This document shows, in pieces, positions 24,424 to 33,337 of a DNA stretch of 64,000 nt (positions are counted from its first letter, which is position 1; the number at the start of each line of letters is the position of its first letter). A program made the position numbers and the translations under genes. Location: contig NZ_JAHXRQ010000008.1 of assembly GCF_019392335.1 (NCBI RefSeq), positions 62,001-126,000 of the forward strand, written 5' to 3'. A model generated the notes under the pieces. It was given only the letters and a program-made list of their open reading frames with translations. It was not told where the DNA came from and did no database searches. Origin of the DNA: Mameliella sp. CS4. GTDB lineage: Bacteria; Pseudomonadota; Alphaproteobacteria; Rhodobacterales; Rhodobacteraceae.

Positions 24424-25944
24424 ATGAACCCCGCCGAATGGCTGAACCGCACGGCGACCCGCTATCCGTCGGCCCCCGCGCTGTTCCGGGGAACCGTTTG
24501 CGAGGCCGACTACGCCACATTCGCAGCCCGTGCCGCAGGCCTCGGTGCGGCCCTTGCCGCGCGCGGGATTGGCGCGGGCGACCGGGTCGCACTCTTTATG
24601 GCGAACCGGACCGAGTACCTGGAGGCGCTTTACGGCATCTGGTGGGCCGGGGCGGTGGCGGTGCCGATCAACGGCAAGCTGCACCCGCGCGAAGCGGCCT
24701 GGATCGTCGAAGACGCGGAGGCGGCGCTTGTCTTCACGGATAACAAGAGTGCCGAGGCGCTGACGGGGCTGACCCCGGTGCCGACGATATCGACCGAGGG
24801 AGACGCCTTTCGCGGGATGCGCGAAACGGCCCCTTCGGGCGCGCCCACATCTCTTGCCCAGAGTGACATGGCCTGGCTGTTCTATACCTCTGGCACGACC
24901 GGCCAGCCCAAGGGCGTGATGATTTCCTGCGGAAACATCGCCGCCATGACGATGAGCTATTTCGCGGATGTGGACGAGGTGCAGGCCGAGGATGCGATCC
25001 TCTATGCCGCCCCGATGAGCCACGGTGCGGGGCTTTACAACTTCATGCATGTCTTGCGTGGCGCGCGCCATGTTGTGCCTGACAGCGGCGGGTTCGACGC
25101 GGCAGAGATCCTGCGGATCGCCCCCGGGATCGGCCCCGTGTCGATGTTCGCCGCGCCCACGATGGTGCGACGGCTGGTCGACGTGGCGAAATCCCTCGGA
25201 AGCGCGGGTGAGGGCCTGCGCACCATCGTCTATGCCGGTGGCCCCATGTACGAGGCCGATATCCAAGAGGCGGTCGACGTGATGGGGCCGCGTTTCGTGC
25301 AGATCTACGGGCAGGGGGAATGCCCGATGGGGATCACCGCCCTGCCGCGCGCGGATGTGGCCGACCGCAGCGCGGCTGGCTGGCGGAACCGGCTGAACTC
25401 TGTCGGGCGGGCGCAAAGCCTTGTGGAGGTCGCGATCCTCGCCCGTGAGGGCGCGGAATTGCCCGCCGGTGAAGTGGGAGAGATCGCGGTGCGCGGTGCG
25501 ACGGTGATGCCCGGCTACTGGCGCAATCCAGAGGCCACGGCCAAGACGCTGCGCGATGGCTGGCTCTGGACCGGCGACATGGGCCGCATGGATGCCGAGG
25601 GCTACGTCACCCTGCATGATCGGTCCAAGGACATGATCATTTCGGGCGGGTCGAACATCTACCCGCGTGAGGTCGAGGAAGTGCTGCTGTCGCACCCATC
25701 GGTCAGCGAGGTTGCCGTCGTTGGTCAGCAGGACCCGGAATGGGGAGAGGTCGTGGTGGCCTTCATCGTCTGTCAACCCGGGCAGGCAGTGGAGGCTGCA
25801 GAGCTGGACGCGCTCTGCCTTGACCGGATCGCACGGTTCAAGCGGCCCAAGAGGTATCGCTTTGCCGAGGCGCTGCCCAAGAACAACTACGGCAAGGTGC
25901 TGAAGACAGAGCTGCGGAAAATGCTGGAAACCGAGAAAAACTGA
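24424..25944 (+). CDS. AMP-forming acyl-CoA synthetase/ligase
   Basis: A 506-residue class I adenylate-forming enzyme. Core motifs in order: FYTSGTTGQPKGVM (P-loop), YGQGECPMG, WTGDMG, RSKDMIISGGSNIYPREVEE and the catalytic Lys in KNNYGKVLKTEL. Start 24424 (MNPAEWLNRTATRYP) has GGAGG 7 bases upstream. It activates a carboxylic acid as CoA thioester; being the last gene of the molybdenum hydroxylase operon, it probably acts on the same aromatic or cyclic acid. Confidence 0.88.
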   Translation: MNPAEWLNRTATRYPSAPALFRGTVCEADYATFAARAAGLGAALAARGIGAGDRVALFMANRTEYLEALYGIWWAGAVAVPINGKLHPREAAWIVEDAEAALVFTDNKSAEALTGLTPVPTISTEGDAFRGMRETAPSGAPTSLAQSDMAWLFYTSGTTGQPKGVMISCGNIAAMTMSYFADVDEVQAEDAILYAAPMSHGAGLYNFMHVLRGARHVVPDSGGFDAAEILRIAPGIGPVSMFAAPTMVRRLVDVAKSLGSAGEGLRTIVYAGGPMYEADIQEAVDVMGPRFVQIYGQGECPMGITALPRADVADRSAAGWRNRLNSVGRAQSLVEVAILAREGAELPAGEVGEIAVRGATVMPGYWRNPEATAKTLRDGWLWTGDMGRMDAEGYVTLHDRSKDMIISGGSNIYPREVEEVLLSHPSVSEVAVVGQQDPEWGEVVVAFIVCQPGQAVEAAELDALCLDRIARFKRPKRYRFAEALPKNNYGKVLKTELRKMLETEKN

Positions 25945-26162
25945 CCAAGGGTCAACTTTGTTGGCTGCCCCGGTCGACGCCGAGGTGAGGGTGCGTTAGG
26001 GAAGGCTCCGAGACGCAGCCCGCGCCGGAAACCCGCGGTCGATCTGTCGGTATTTCCGCTGCAGATCGCGCAGGGTTCACATGATTGATACAAAATCGTC
26101 ATGTCGGTGAAGCACGGACGGCCTAGGCGCTCTCGAAACGCTAACAACAACCTGGCAAAGCG

Positions 26163-26975
26163 GTGTCCGACCGAACGATTTTCATTTCCGATGTGCATCT
26201 TGGAACCCGGGGCTGCCGGGCCAGACTGCTTGTCGAGTTCCTGAACAAGCACGAGGCCGAGACGCTCTACCTTGTCGGGGATATCTTCGATGGCTGGCGG
26301 TTGCAGCGCGGCTGGCACTGGCCCGAGGCCCATAACGACGTGGTGCAGGCGGTGCTGGAAAAGGCGCACAAGGGCACCCGCGTGGTGTTCATCCCCGGCA
26401 ATCATGACGAGGTCATGCGCAACTACTTCGGGGTTCATTTCGGGGGCATCGAGGTCAAGAACCAGGACGATTTCCGCGCCGCCGATGGCAAACGCTACTT
26501 GGTGACACATGGCGACGAGTTCGACGCCGTGGTGATGAATGCCAAGTGGCTGGCCCACCTGGGCGACCGCGTCTATGCTATGCTGATCTGGCTGAACCCC
26601 AGGATCAACCGGGTGCGCCGCCTGTGGTCGCGGCGCTACTGGTCGCTGTCCAAATGGAGCAAGCAGCAGGTCAAGCAGGCGGTCAACTACATCTGCAAGT
26701 TCGAGGAAGTGCTGGCCCAGGACGCCCGCCAGAAAGGCTATGACGGGGTGATCTGCGGTCACATCCACCACGCGGCGATCCGCGATATCGGCGACATCCG
26801 CTACATCAACACTGGCGACTGGGTCGAAAGCTGTACCGCGATCATCGAGAACCACGAAGGCGAGATGCGGCTGATCGACTGGGAAGCCCGGAACAACCGT
26901 CAGCGCATGCTGAAACAGCGCGCCAGGCGGCGGGCCAGAAACAGCCAGAAGAAACAGAGCAAACAGGAAGCATGA
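26163..26975 (+). CDS. plcP: PlcP-type metallophosphoesterase (phospholipase C, lipid remodelling)
   Basis: A 270-residue calcineurin-like phosphoesterase with the full metal motif series SDVHLG, GDIFDGW, GNHDE, THGDEFD and GHIHHA, resembling LpxH. Next to btaA/btaB it is best read as PlcP, which removes the phosphate head group of membrane phospholipids under phosphorus limitation to give diacylglycerol. GTG start with a weak ribosome site; basic, Lys/Arg-rich tail. btaA overlaps its stop by four bases. The 218 bases upstream should carry the promoter; I could not find a convincing Pho box. Confidence 0.82.
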   Translation: MSDRTIFISDVHLGTRGCRARLLVEFLNKHEAETLYLVGDIFDGWRLQRGWHWPEAHNDVVQAVLEKAHKGTRVVFIPGNHDEVMRNYFGVHFGGIEVKNQDDFRAADGKRYLVTHGDEFDAVVMNAKWLAHLGDRVYAMLIWLNPRINRVRRLWSRRYWSLSKWSKQQVKQAVNYICKFEEVLAQDARQKGYDGVICGHIHHAAIRDIGDIRYINTGDWVESCTAIIENHEGEMRLIDWEARNNRQRMLKQRARRRARNSQKKQSKQEA

Positions 26976-28195
26976 TGAGCGACACGACCAGCGACTTGAT
27001 TGGCGAAGCGGTCTACCAGAACAGATCCTTCTCTTTCGCTTCCCTGTCCGACCGGGTCTTTGCGCGGCTGTTCCGGGGGCTGGTCTATCCGCAGATCTGG
27101 GAGGACCCGGTTTGCGACATGACCGCGCTGGAGCTTGGCCGCGAAGATCACGTCGTCTGCATCGCCTCGGGCGGCTGCAACATGATGAGCTATCTCACCG
27201 CGCGGCCCGCATCCGTCACGGCGGTGGATCTGTCCCCCTGGCATGTGGAGTTGAACCGGCTGAAACTGGAGGCCGCGCAGCGCCTGCCCGATCATGCCAG
27301 TTTCTACGCGCTGTTCGGCCATGCGGACCGGGCGGAAAACGTGGCACTGCTGGATCGCTATGTCCTGCCCTACCTTGATCCGCAGGCGCGCGCCTTCTGG
27401 AACGGGCGCGAACGGCTGCGCCGCCGCAAGTCCATGTTCGCACGCGGGTTCTACCGGTTCGGCGTGCTGGGGACCTTCCTGGGTGCGGTGCACCTCGTGG
27501 CGCGGATCGGCGGCGTGGATTTCACCCGGCTCCTGAGCGCCCGGACGCTGGAGGACCAGCGCGCCTTTTTCGAAGATGAGATCAAGCCGCTCTATCGTTC
27601 GCGCCTTGTCCGGTTTGCGGCGCGCCGCCGGGCCTCGCTGTTTGGGCTGGGCATTCCCCCGGCGCAGTACGACAAGCTGGCCGCCGATGCCGATGGCGAT
27701 ATCGTCACAGTGCTCGAGGAACGGACGCGCAAGCTGTTCTGTGACTTCCCGATCAGTGAGAACTACTTTGCCTGGCAGGCCGCAAACCGGGCCTACAAGG
27801 AAGATGGCACCGGGCCGGTGCCGCCCTACCTCGACAAGCGGAATTTCGAGGCGCTGCGCGTCGCGGCAGGCCGTGCGACGGTGCTGAACCGCTCGATCAC
27901 CGATGTGCTGGCAGAGGCCCCGGCGGGTTCGAAATCGGTTTATGTCCTGCTGGATGCGCAGGACTGGATGACCGACGACCAACTGACCGCGCTGTGGCGG
28001 GAAATCACACGCACGGCCATGCCCGGCGCCCGGGTCCTGTTCCGCACAGGCGGCGGCCCGGACATCCTGCCCGGCCGCGTCCCGGTCGAGCTGCTGGACC
28101 AATGGTCCTACGACGCTCCCGCGTCCGAACGCGCCTTTGCCGAGGATCGCTCGGCAATCTATGGCGGCGTCCACCTTTATCGTCGGAAGGGCTGA
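26972..28195 (+). CDS. btaA: BtaA, diacylglyceryl 3-amino-3-carboxypropyl transferase
   Basis: A 407-residue DUF3419 protein. BtaA moves the 3-amino-3-carboxypropyl group of S-adenosylmethionine onto diacylglycerol to make diacylglycerylhomoserine, precursor of the betaine lipid DGTS. The N-terminal QNRSFSFASLSDRVFARLF and the SAM-site region CIASGGCNMMSYL...TAVDLSPWHVELN are typical. It overlaps plcP and is followed by btaB. Confidence 0.9.
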   Translation: MMSDTTSDLIGEAVYQNRSFSFASLSDRVFARLFRGLVYPQIWEDPVCDMTALELGREDHVVCIASGGCNMMSYLTARPASVTAVDLSPWHVELNRLKLEAAQRLPDHASFYALFGHADRAENVALLDRYVLPYLDPQARAFWNGRERLRRRKSMFARGFYRFGVLGTFLGAVHLVARIGGVDFTRLLSARTLEDQRAFFEDEIKPLYRSRLVRFAARRRASLFGLGIPPAQYDKLAADADGDIVTVLEERTRKLFCDFPISENYFAWQAANRAYKEDGTGPVPPYLDKRNFEALRVAAGRATVLNRSITDVLAEAPAGSKSVYVLLDAQDWMTDDQLTALWREITRTAMPGARVLFRTGGGPDILPGRVPVELLDQWSYDAPASERAFAEDRSAIYGGVHLYRRKG

Positions 28196-28199
28196 GCAA

Positions 28200-28832
28200 A
28201 TGAGCGAGGTGGCCGACCACGGGCGGTTGATGGACGATGTCTATCGTTACCAGCGCCTATTCTACGACATTACCCGCAAGTATTATCTGCTGGGCCGTGA
28301 CCACATGATCGCCAACATGCAGGTCCACCCCGGGGACCGGGTGCTGGAAGTGGCCTGTGGCACCGGGCGCAACCTTGCCGCGATCCGCAAGCGACATCCG
28401 CGCGCCCTGCTTTTCGGGCTGGATATCTCGGACCAGATGCTGATTTCCGCGCGCCGCAAGCTGGACGGCGCGGCGCGGCTGGCGCAGGCGGATGCCTGTT
28501 CTTTCGACCCCGAGGCGCTGTTCGGCGAGGCGGAGTTCGACCATATCGTGTTTTCCTACAGCCTCTCGATGATCCCTGACTGGCAGGCCGCGCTGGACGA
28601 GGCCATGCGCCACCTGGCGCCGGGCGGCACCCTTCACGTCGTGGATTTCGGCGACCAGGGGCGGCTGCCGGGATGGTTCAAAACTGGCTTGCGCGCCTGG
28701 CTGGCCCGGTTCCATGTTGCGCCCCGCGATACCCTGGGAGCGGCCATGCAGGACATGGCGGCGGGCGCCGGGACCCTGACCGGGCAAAGCCTGTACCGGG
28801 GCTACGCCATCTACGGGTGCCTGACGCGCTAG
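28200..28832 (+). CDS. btaB: BtaB, SAM-dependent N-methyltransferase of betaine lipid synthesis
   Basis: A 210-residue class I methyltransferase (LEVACGTGRNLAAI for SAM, FGLDISDQML) that trimethylates diacylglycerylhomoserine to DGTS. RYYDITRKYYLLGR-like N terminus (YQRLFYDITRKYYLLGRDH) is usual for BtaB. GGAAGG precedes ATG 28200, 4 bases after the btaA stop. Completes plcP-btaA-btaB. Confidence 0.9.
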   Translation: MSEVADHGRLMDDVYRYQRLFYDITRKYYLLGRDHMIANMQVHPGDRVLEVACGTGRNLAAIRKRHPRALLFGLDISDQMLISARRKLDGAARLAQADACSFDPEALFGEAEFDHIVFSYSLSMIPDWQAALDEAMRHLAPGGTLHVVDFGDQGRLPGWFKTGLRAWLARFHVAPRDTLGAAMQDMAAGAGTLTGQSLYRGYAIYGCLTR

Positions 28833-29326
28833 TACGCCGCAGTCCTCCAGACCAGTGCGGTCAGCAACAGGACAGAGGACAACGCGCAGGCAAGGGTGCG
28901 CACCGTGTTCCAGAAGGTCCAGCGGGGCAGGTAAGTCCCCGTCCAATAGTCTCGCGCCGTGTCGGTTGCCGGGTCCATTGCGGCCAGCCGCTCGTTCATC
29001 GGCACGTTGCGGATCACCGTGACGCCGAAGCAACCCACAAGGTAGACCAGCCCCGCCAGCAGGATCAGAGTGTCGGCAGGGGTGTTCAGGCTCAGCGCGG
29101 CCAATCCCGACAACAGCAGCGATACCACCGCCATCCCCATAAAGAGGGTCATGAAGATCCAGCGGAACACCTCGCGGTTGATGAGCTGCATCGCCTCTGG
29201 ACCGCCGATGCCACTGGTCCGTGACAGCGCGCGCATGATGAAATCCGAGAAGGCCAGAAAGACGCCAGCCAGCAGCGCATAGGCAAGAATGCCGCCCTGC
29301 AAGAGGACAAGATAGATCGTCGTCAT
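28829..29326 (-). CDS. DUF1772 (anthrone oxygenase-like) membrane protein
   Basis: A 165-residue DUF1772 protein with four hydrophobic segments (including LVLLQGGILAYALLAGVFLAF and LILLAGLVYLVGCFGVTVI) and the NVPMNERLA motif. Family function is unsettled. It is the last of four minus-strand genes headed by an AraC regulator and a NmrA-type protein; its stop overlaps the btaB stop (convergent). Confidence 0.8.
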   Translation of the reverse strand: MTTIYLVLLQGGILAYALLAGVFLAFSDFIMRALSRTSGIGGPEAMQLINREVFRWIFMTLFMGMAVVSLLLSGLAALSLNTPADTLILLAGLVYLVGCFGVTVIRNVPMNERLAAMDPATDTARDYWTGTYLPRWTFWNTVRTLACALSSVLLLTALVWRTAAY

Positions 29327-29392
29327 GTCGTTCAGTTCCTGTTCAGGCAGTGATCGGGGCGGGGCGGCGATTGCCGTCCCGCCAAGGCCAGG

Positions 29393-29824
29393 TCAGGCCA
29401 CAGGGGCGCGGGTGTCAGCGCCTTGCAGCGGAGAGGCCCGGGACCCAAGGCGAAAGGCCAGAAGGCAAAGCACGGCGATGCCAGCCTCGAAGGCCAGCGC
29501 GCCGAGAATGCCGCCCGACGGCATTCCGTCGACCAGCAGCCCGACCAGCCGCCCCGCCGGGAAGGCAATGTAGACGGTCAGCGCGGCCACCTGCGCGACC
29601 TGGCGCATTGCGCTGTTCCAGATGCCCCAGAGCATCAGCGCCCCCAGTACGGCCAGCCCCGCCCCGGGCGCTCGCAGCTCACTCAGCAAGCTGGCGTCAT
29701 CCGCCAGAACGATGCCGTAGCTGGCGTAGAACTGGTGCGGGATGACAAGGATGCACAGGCCGATGGCCAGCGTCGTAGCGCCCGCGATCCCGAGCGTGAT
29801 CTTTTGAAAAAGTGAACGTGTCAT
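29393..29824 (-). CDS. DUF4345-like small membrane protein
   Basis: A 143-residue protein with four hydrophobic helices (IAGATTLAIGLCILVIP, GAGLAVLGALMLWGIW, AALTVYIAFPAGRLVGLL, LAFEAGIAVLCLLAFRL). ELRAPGAGL matches the DUF4345 pattern. Function unknown; lies between the NmrA and DUF1772 genes on one strand. Confidence 0.72.
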   Translation of the reverse strand: MTRSLFQKITLGIAGATTLAIGLCILVIPHQFYASYGIVLADDASLLSELRAPGAGLAVLGALMLWGIWNSAMRQVAQVAALTVYIAFPAGRLVGLLVDGMPSGGILGALAFEAGIAVLCLLAFRLGSRASPLQGADTRAPVA

Positions 29825-29852
29825 CTCTGGTCCTTTCCTGAAACAGGGGCGG

Positions 29853-30674
29853 TCAGGCCGCGAGCGGCCATTTGCCGGCTAGGGCCGCGGCCCGTGCAAA
29901 GTCCGCGAAATCCCGCGGCGCCCGGCCAAGAGCCCGTTGCACGCCGTCCCCGAGGCTGGCGTTGCGCCCGTCCAGTGTCTCGCGCGCGATGGCGGTAAAG
30001 ACATCGGCGACGAAATCGCCCCCGGCGCTGGCCACGTTGGCGTGAAATTCCTCGAAGGTAATCGGGATGTGCCGGATCGGCCGACCAATGGCGGTGGACA
30101 GGTCCCCGGCCATCTCGGCAAAACTCATGAGGCGCGGGCCCGTCACCTCGTACAGTTCGCCCTCGTGGCCGCCTTCGGTCAGCGCGGCGACCACGACGTC
30201 GGCGATGTCGTCCACGTCGATGATCGGTTCCACCACGTCGCCGCCGGGCATCGGCAGAACCCCGGCCAGCACCGGTTCGCGCAGGTAGCCTTCGCTGAAG
30301 TTCTGCGCGAACCAGGCGGCGCGCACGATGGTGAAGTCCGGGCCGGAGTTGCGCACAACCTCTTCACCAAGACGGGCGTGATGCTCTCCCCGGCCCGACA
30401 ACAGGACCAGATGTTCGACACCGGCGGCGCGAGCGGTGCGGCACAGCGCGTCGAGCTTGTCGACGGCGCCGGGAAAGGCAAGATCGGGGAAATAGGTGAC
30501 ATAGGCGGCGCGGACACCGGAGAGGGCAGCGGCCCAGGTTTCGGGTGCCTCCCAGTCGAAGGGGATCGGTGCATTGCGCGACCCAAGGCGCACGGCATGG
30601 CCAAGCGCCTGCAGTTTGCTTGCGACGCGCGAACCTGTCTTGCCGGTGGCGCCGATAACGAGAATGGGGTGCAT
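29853..30674 (-). CDS. NmrA-family NAD(P)-binding protein
   Basis: A 273-residue atypical short-chain dehydrogenase fold: ILVIGATGKTGSRVASKLQ binds the dinucleotide, and LLSGRGEHHA and IIDVDDIADVV fit the NmrA/quinone-oxidoreductase-2 subgroup. AAGGAG precedes ATG 30674; the frame open upstream is ignored. Likely under the adjacent AraC regulator. Such proteins act as NAD(P)H-dependent reductases or redox sensors; which applies is not clear. Confidence 0.82.
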   Translation of the reverse strand: MHPILVIGATGKTGSRVASKLQALGHAVRLGSRNAPIPFDWEAPETWAAALSGVRAAYVTYFPDLAFPGAVDKLDALCRTARAAGVEHLVLLSGRGEHHARLGEEVVRNSGPDFTIVRAAWFAQNFSEGYLREPVLAGVLPMPGGDVVEPIIDVDDIADVVVAALTEGGHEGELYEVTGPRLMSFAEMAGDLSTAIGRPIRHIPITFEEFHANVASAGGDFVADVFTAIARETLDGRNASLGDGVQRALGRAPRDFADFARAAALAGKWPLAA

Positions 30675-30779
30675 GGTCTGTCTCCTTGTCTGGACGTGAT
30701 GACAGGGGGATAGACCGGCGGCAGGCACCCGGTATTGACCGCCATCGCCAGCGTTTTGACAGTTGTTGCCAATGGGGCG

Positions 30780-31784
30780 TCAGTCTGCGCCGTGGGTCTT
30801 GCGGTAACTGGCCGGGGTCCGCCCGACCCAGCGTTTGAACGCGCGGGTAAAAGAGCTCTGCTCGGAAAACCCGGTCAGGAAGGCGACCTCTGCAAGCGAA
30901 TACCCCTCGTCGCGCAGCAGTCCTTCGGCCAGTTCGCGACGGGTCTCGTCGGTCAGGGTCTGAAAGCTCAGCCCTTGTTCGGACAGGCGCCGGTGAAAGC
31001 TGCGTGCGCTGAGGCCAAGGCCCCGGGCGATGTCGGCCATCTTGGGCAGGCCCTCGCTAAGCGCGCGGGCAATGGCCGCCTTGGATCGGGCCTCCAGCGT
31101 GTCCTCATCGGCAATCTCGGACAGTTCCTCGTCCAGATGCGAGATCAGAAAGCGGGTGATGCCCTCATCCCCCAGGATATTGGGTTGTCGGGCCGACTCG
31201 TGGGAAATCAGCAATGCGTCCATGTCACTGTCGAAACGGACCGGACAGCCAATCCAGCTTTCGTGGTGGGACAGGGTGCGGGGCGGTGGGTGCCGAAACC
31301 GGACCTCGAGCGGGGCAAAGGGCACCGGGCTGACCTGCCGGGCAATGGACACCGCGCTGACCAGCGAGGTTTCGTTCGAGAGCCTGAGTCCCAGGCGCCG
31401 TGCCCCGGCCCGTTGCAGGACCAGCAGGACACCACGCGGATCGGGGCGCAGCTCGTATTCCACCACGCTGGTCCAGACCCGCGCATAGCGTTCGATCCGC
31501 GCCAGCGAGCCTGCCAGGTCCGGGGCGGCCTTCCACGCCAGGCCAAGCGCCCCGTATTCGTCACACCGCATGGAGGCGCCGACCTTCAGCGGCAGGTCGG
31601 TCGGGTCGACCGTCTCGGCGATCCGTTCCAGCATGTCATAGTAGACCGCCACGGGCACCATGATCTTGGGATCCCAGGGGCCGTCGGGGTCCAGCCCCAA
31701 CCCGCGCAGCAGGCCAGGGCCATCGACCCTAGGCCCGACCGCCGCGATCACCTTGCGCGGGAAAAGCGATGTTACGTACCCCAT
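30780..31784 (-). CDS. AraC-family regulator with arabinose_bd-type N-terminal domain
   Basis: A 334-residue OruR-like regulator. The N-terminal PF12625-type domain spans about 20-200, and the C-terminal AraC helix-turn-helix pair has LSARSFHRRLSEQGLSF and AEVAFLTGFSEQSSFTRAFKRW. Start 31784 (MGYVTSLFPRKV) chosen over a much longer frame. Probably controls the NmrA-DUF4345-DUF1772 genes after it. A paralogue lies at 63167-64000. Confidence 0.85.
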   Translation of the reverse strand: MGYVTSLFPRKVIAAVGPRVDGPGLLRGLGLDPDGPWDPKIMVPVAVYYDMLERIAETVDPTDLPLKVGASMRCDEYGALGLAWKAAPDLAGSLARIERYARVWTSVVEYELRPDPRGVLLVLQRAGARRLGLRLSNETSLVSAVSIARQVSPVPFAPLEVRFRHPPPRTLSHHESWIGCPVRFDSDMDALLISHESARQPNILGDEGITRFLISHLDEELSEIADEDTLEARSKAAIARALSEGLPKMADIARGLGLSARSFHRRLSEQGLSFQTLTDETRRELAEGLLRDEGYSLAEVAFLTGFSEQSSFTRAFKRWVGRTPASYRKTHGAD

Positions 31785-32296
31785 GCCGCCCAGATTACCC
31801 CCTGTCCTGCATCGCGGTCCAATCCTTGCCGCCTCGCCGACGCGCAAACCCATCGGTCCATGCAACCGCGCCACGCGGTGTTGGCATGGCCGGAAACGGT
31901 GAAACCCCAGGGCTGTCCGGCTGGTCGTCCCTTCTGTTCTGTCCCGGAAAGAGGCGAGACCTGCAATCGGGAGGAAGCCGGGAAAAGCGGACCTAGGCAA
32001 ATCCTGTCCTTCGTTGGTCCTGTTGCACAAATCAGCTGATCGCCAAGGTACCCCTTTCCCTGCGCGGACTTATCCCTCGGGTTCCGTGGCATGGACGCTT
32101 CGAGGTCGAGATACGGGTGGCTGGACTCACCGCCACGGATTTCGTTCTTTAGGGGCAGCAAAAACCCGGCATCGGGTTGCGGTTCCGCCTGTCCCGGTCG
32201 TAAGGATCTGCCTGCAAGGCGGGGCCGGTTGCCCGCCGAAAAGGGGCCAGGACACTGCGGCATGACCGGCGTCCCGGCGCAGCGAGGTGCGGGCGA
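31785..32296. other. Divergent intergenic region between araC and the ABC ATPase
   Basis: About 510 bases with no supportable gene. On the plus strand TCCGTGGC (32083-32090) pairs with GCCACGGA (32132-32139), with a nested GGTG/CACC hairpin, which could be a structured leader of the ATPase mRNA. No known riboswitch class was recognised. Confidence 0.35.
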
Positions 32297-33337
32297 ATGA
32301 CGACGGGCATCGAGGTCAGGCACATCGGCAAGGACTATGCCGGGAAACCGGCCGTCGCCGAGGTCTCTTTTACGGTCGCTGACCGTGAGCTCTTTGTCAT
32401 CGTCGGGGAATCCGGGTGTGGCAAGAGCACGCTCCTGCGCCTGATCGCGGGGCTTGAAACGCCGGATCGCGGCGAGATCCTTTTGCATGGCGCGCGGGTG
32501 GCCGGGCAGGGCACGATGGTGCCGCCCGAACAGCGCGGCACCGGGTTCGTCTTTCAATCCTATGCGCTCTGGCCGCACATGACAGTGCGGGACAACGTGG
32601 CCTTTCCGCTGGAAGCGGGCGGCATGTCGCACAAGCAGGCGGCGCGCTCGGTCGAGGCGCATCTTGAAACCGTCTCGATGAAGGAGCTGGCCGCGCGAAA
32701 ACCCGAGGCCCTGTCCGGGGGCCAGCGGCAGCGGGTGGCCCTGGCGCGCTGCCTGGCGGGTGGGGCGCGGACAATCCTCATGGACGAACCTCTGGCCAAT
32801 CTCGATCCGCACCTGCGCGGCACGATGGAGCGGGAATTGCTGCACTTTCACCGCTCATCCGGGGCGACCACGCTCTATATCACCCACGACCAGCGCGAGG
32901 CGATGGCCCTGGCCGACCGCATGGCGGTGATGAAGGGCGGGCGGTTTCTGCAAGTGGGAACGCCGCAGGAGATCTACGAACGTCCCGGGTCCGTCGAGGT
33001 GGCGGAGTTTATCGGGCATGGCAGCGTCGTCGAGGTCTACTATCGCGACGGCATGGCCGACCTGTCCGGCTGCCGGTTCGCCGCAACCGCCGTGTCCGGC
33101 CAGCCGGAAGGGGCGGCGCGGGCGCTGGTGCGCCCCGAGGGGATCGAGATCCTCGACGCCGGGGCCGAAGGGCAGCTGGCGGGCACGGTGCGCAGCGTCC
33201 TTTATCGTGGCGGGATCTGGGAAGCGGGTCTGGACCTGGACGCGGGGGCCAGCCTGACCGTGGCCCATGACGCGCCGATGCGGGTCGGGGACCGGCTGGC
33301 CATCCGGATCAAGCGGGCCTGGGTCCTGCCGGGATGA
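32297..33337 (+). CDS. ABC transporter ATPase, Fe3+/phosphonate/polyol type
   Basis: A 346-residue ATPase with Walker A GESGCGKST, Q-loop VFQSYALWPHMTV, signature LSGGQRQR, Walker B ILMDEPLANLD, switch His ITHDQREA and a C-terminal TOBE domain. It belongs with the permease (33859-35568) and binding protein (35573-36547), which lie on the opposite strand. This split layout is unusual. Its stop overlaps the HD-domain gene. Confidence 0.9.
   Translation: MTTGIEVRHIGKDYAGKPAVAEVSFTVADRELFVIVGESGCGKSTLLRLIAGLETPDRGEILLHGARVAGQGTMVPPEQRGTGFVFQSYALWPHMTVRDNVAFPLEAGGMSHKQAARSVEAHLETVSMKELAARKPEALSGGQRQRVALARCLAGGARTILMDEPLANLDPHLRGTMERELLHFHRSSGATTLYITHDQREAMALADRMAVMKGGRFLQVGTPQEIYERPGSVEVAEFIGHGSVVEVYYRDGMADLSGCRFAATAVSGQPEGAARALVRPEGIEILDAGAEGQLAGTVRSVLYRGGIWEAGLDLDAGASLTVAHDAPMRVGDRLAIRIKRAWVLPG

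Noticed and set aside
26070..26125. Pho box upstream of plcP
   Set aside because: TCGTCAT-like fragments occur but no tandem 11-base-spaced CTGTCAT repeats could be lined up.
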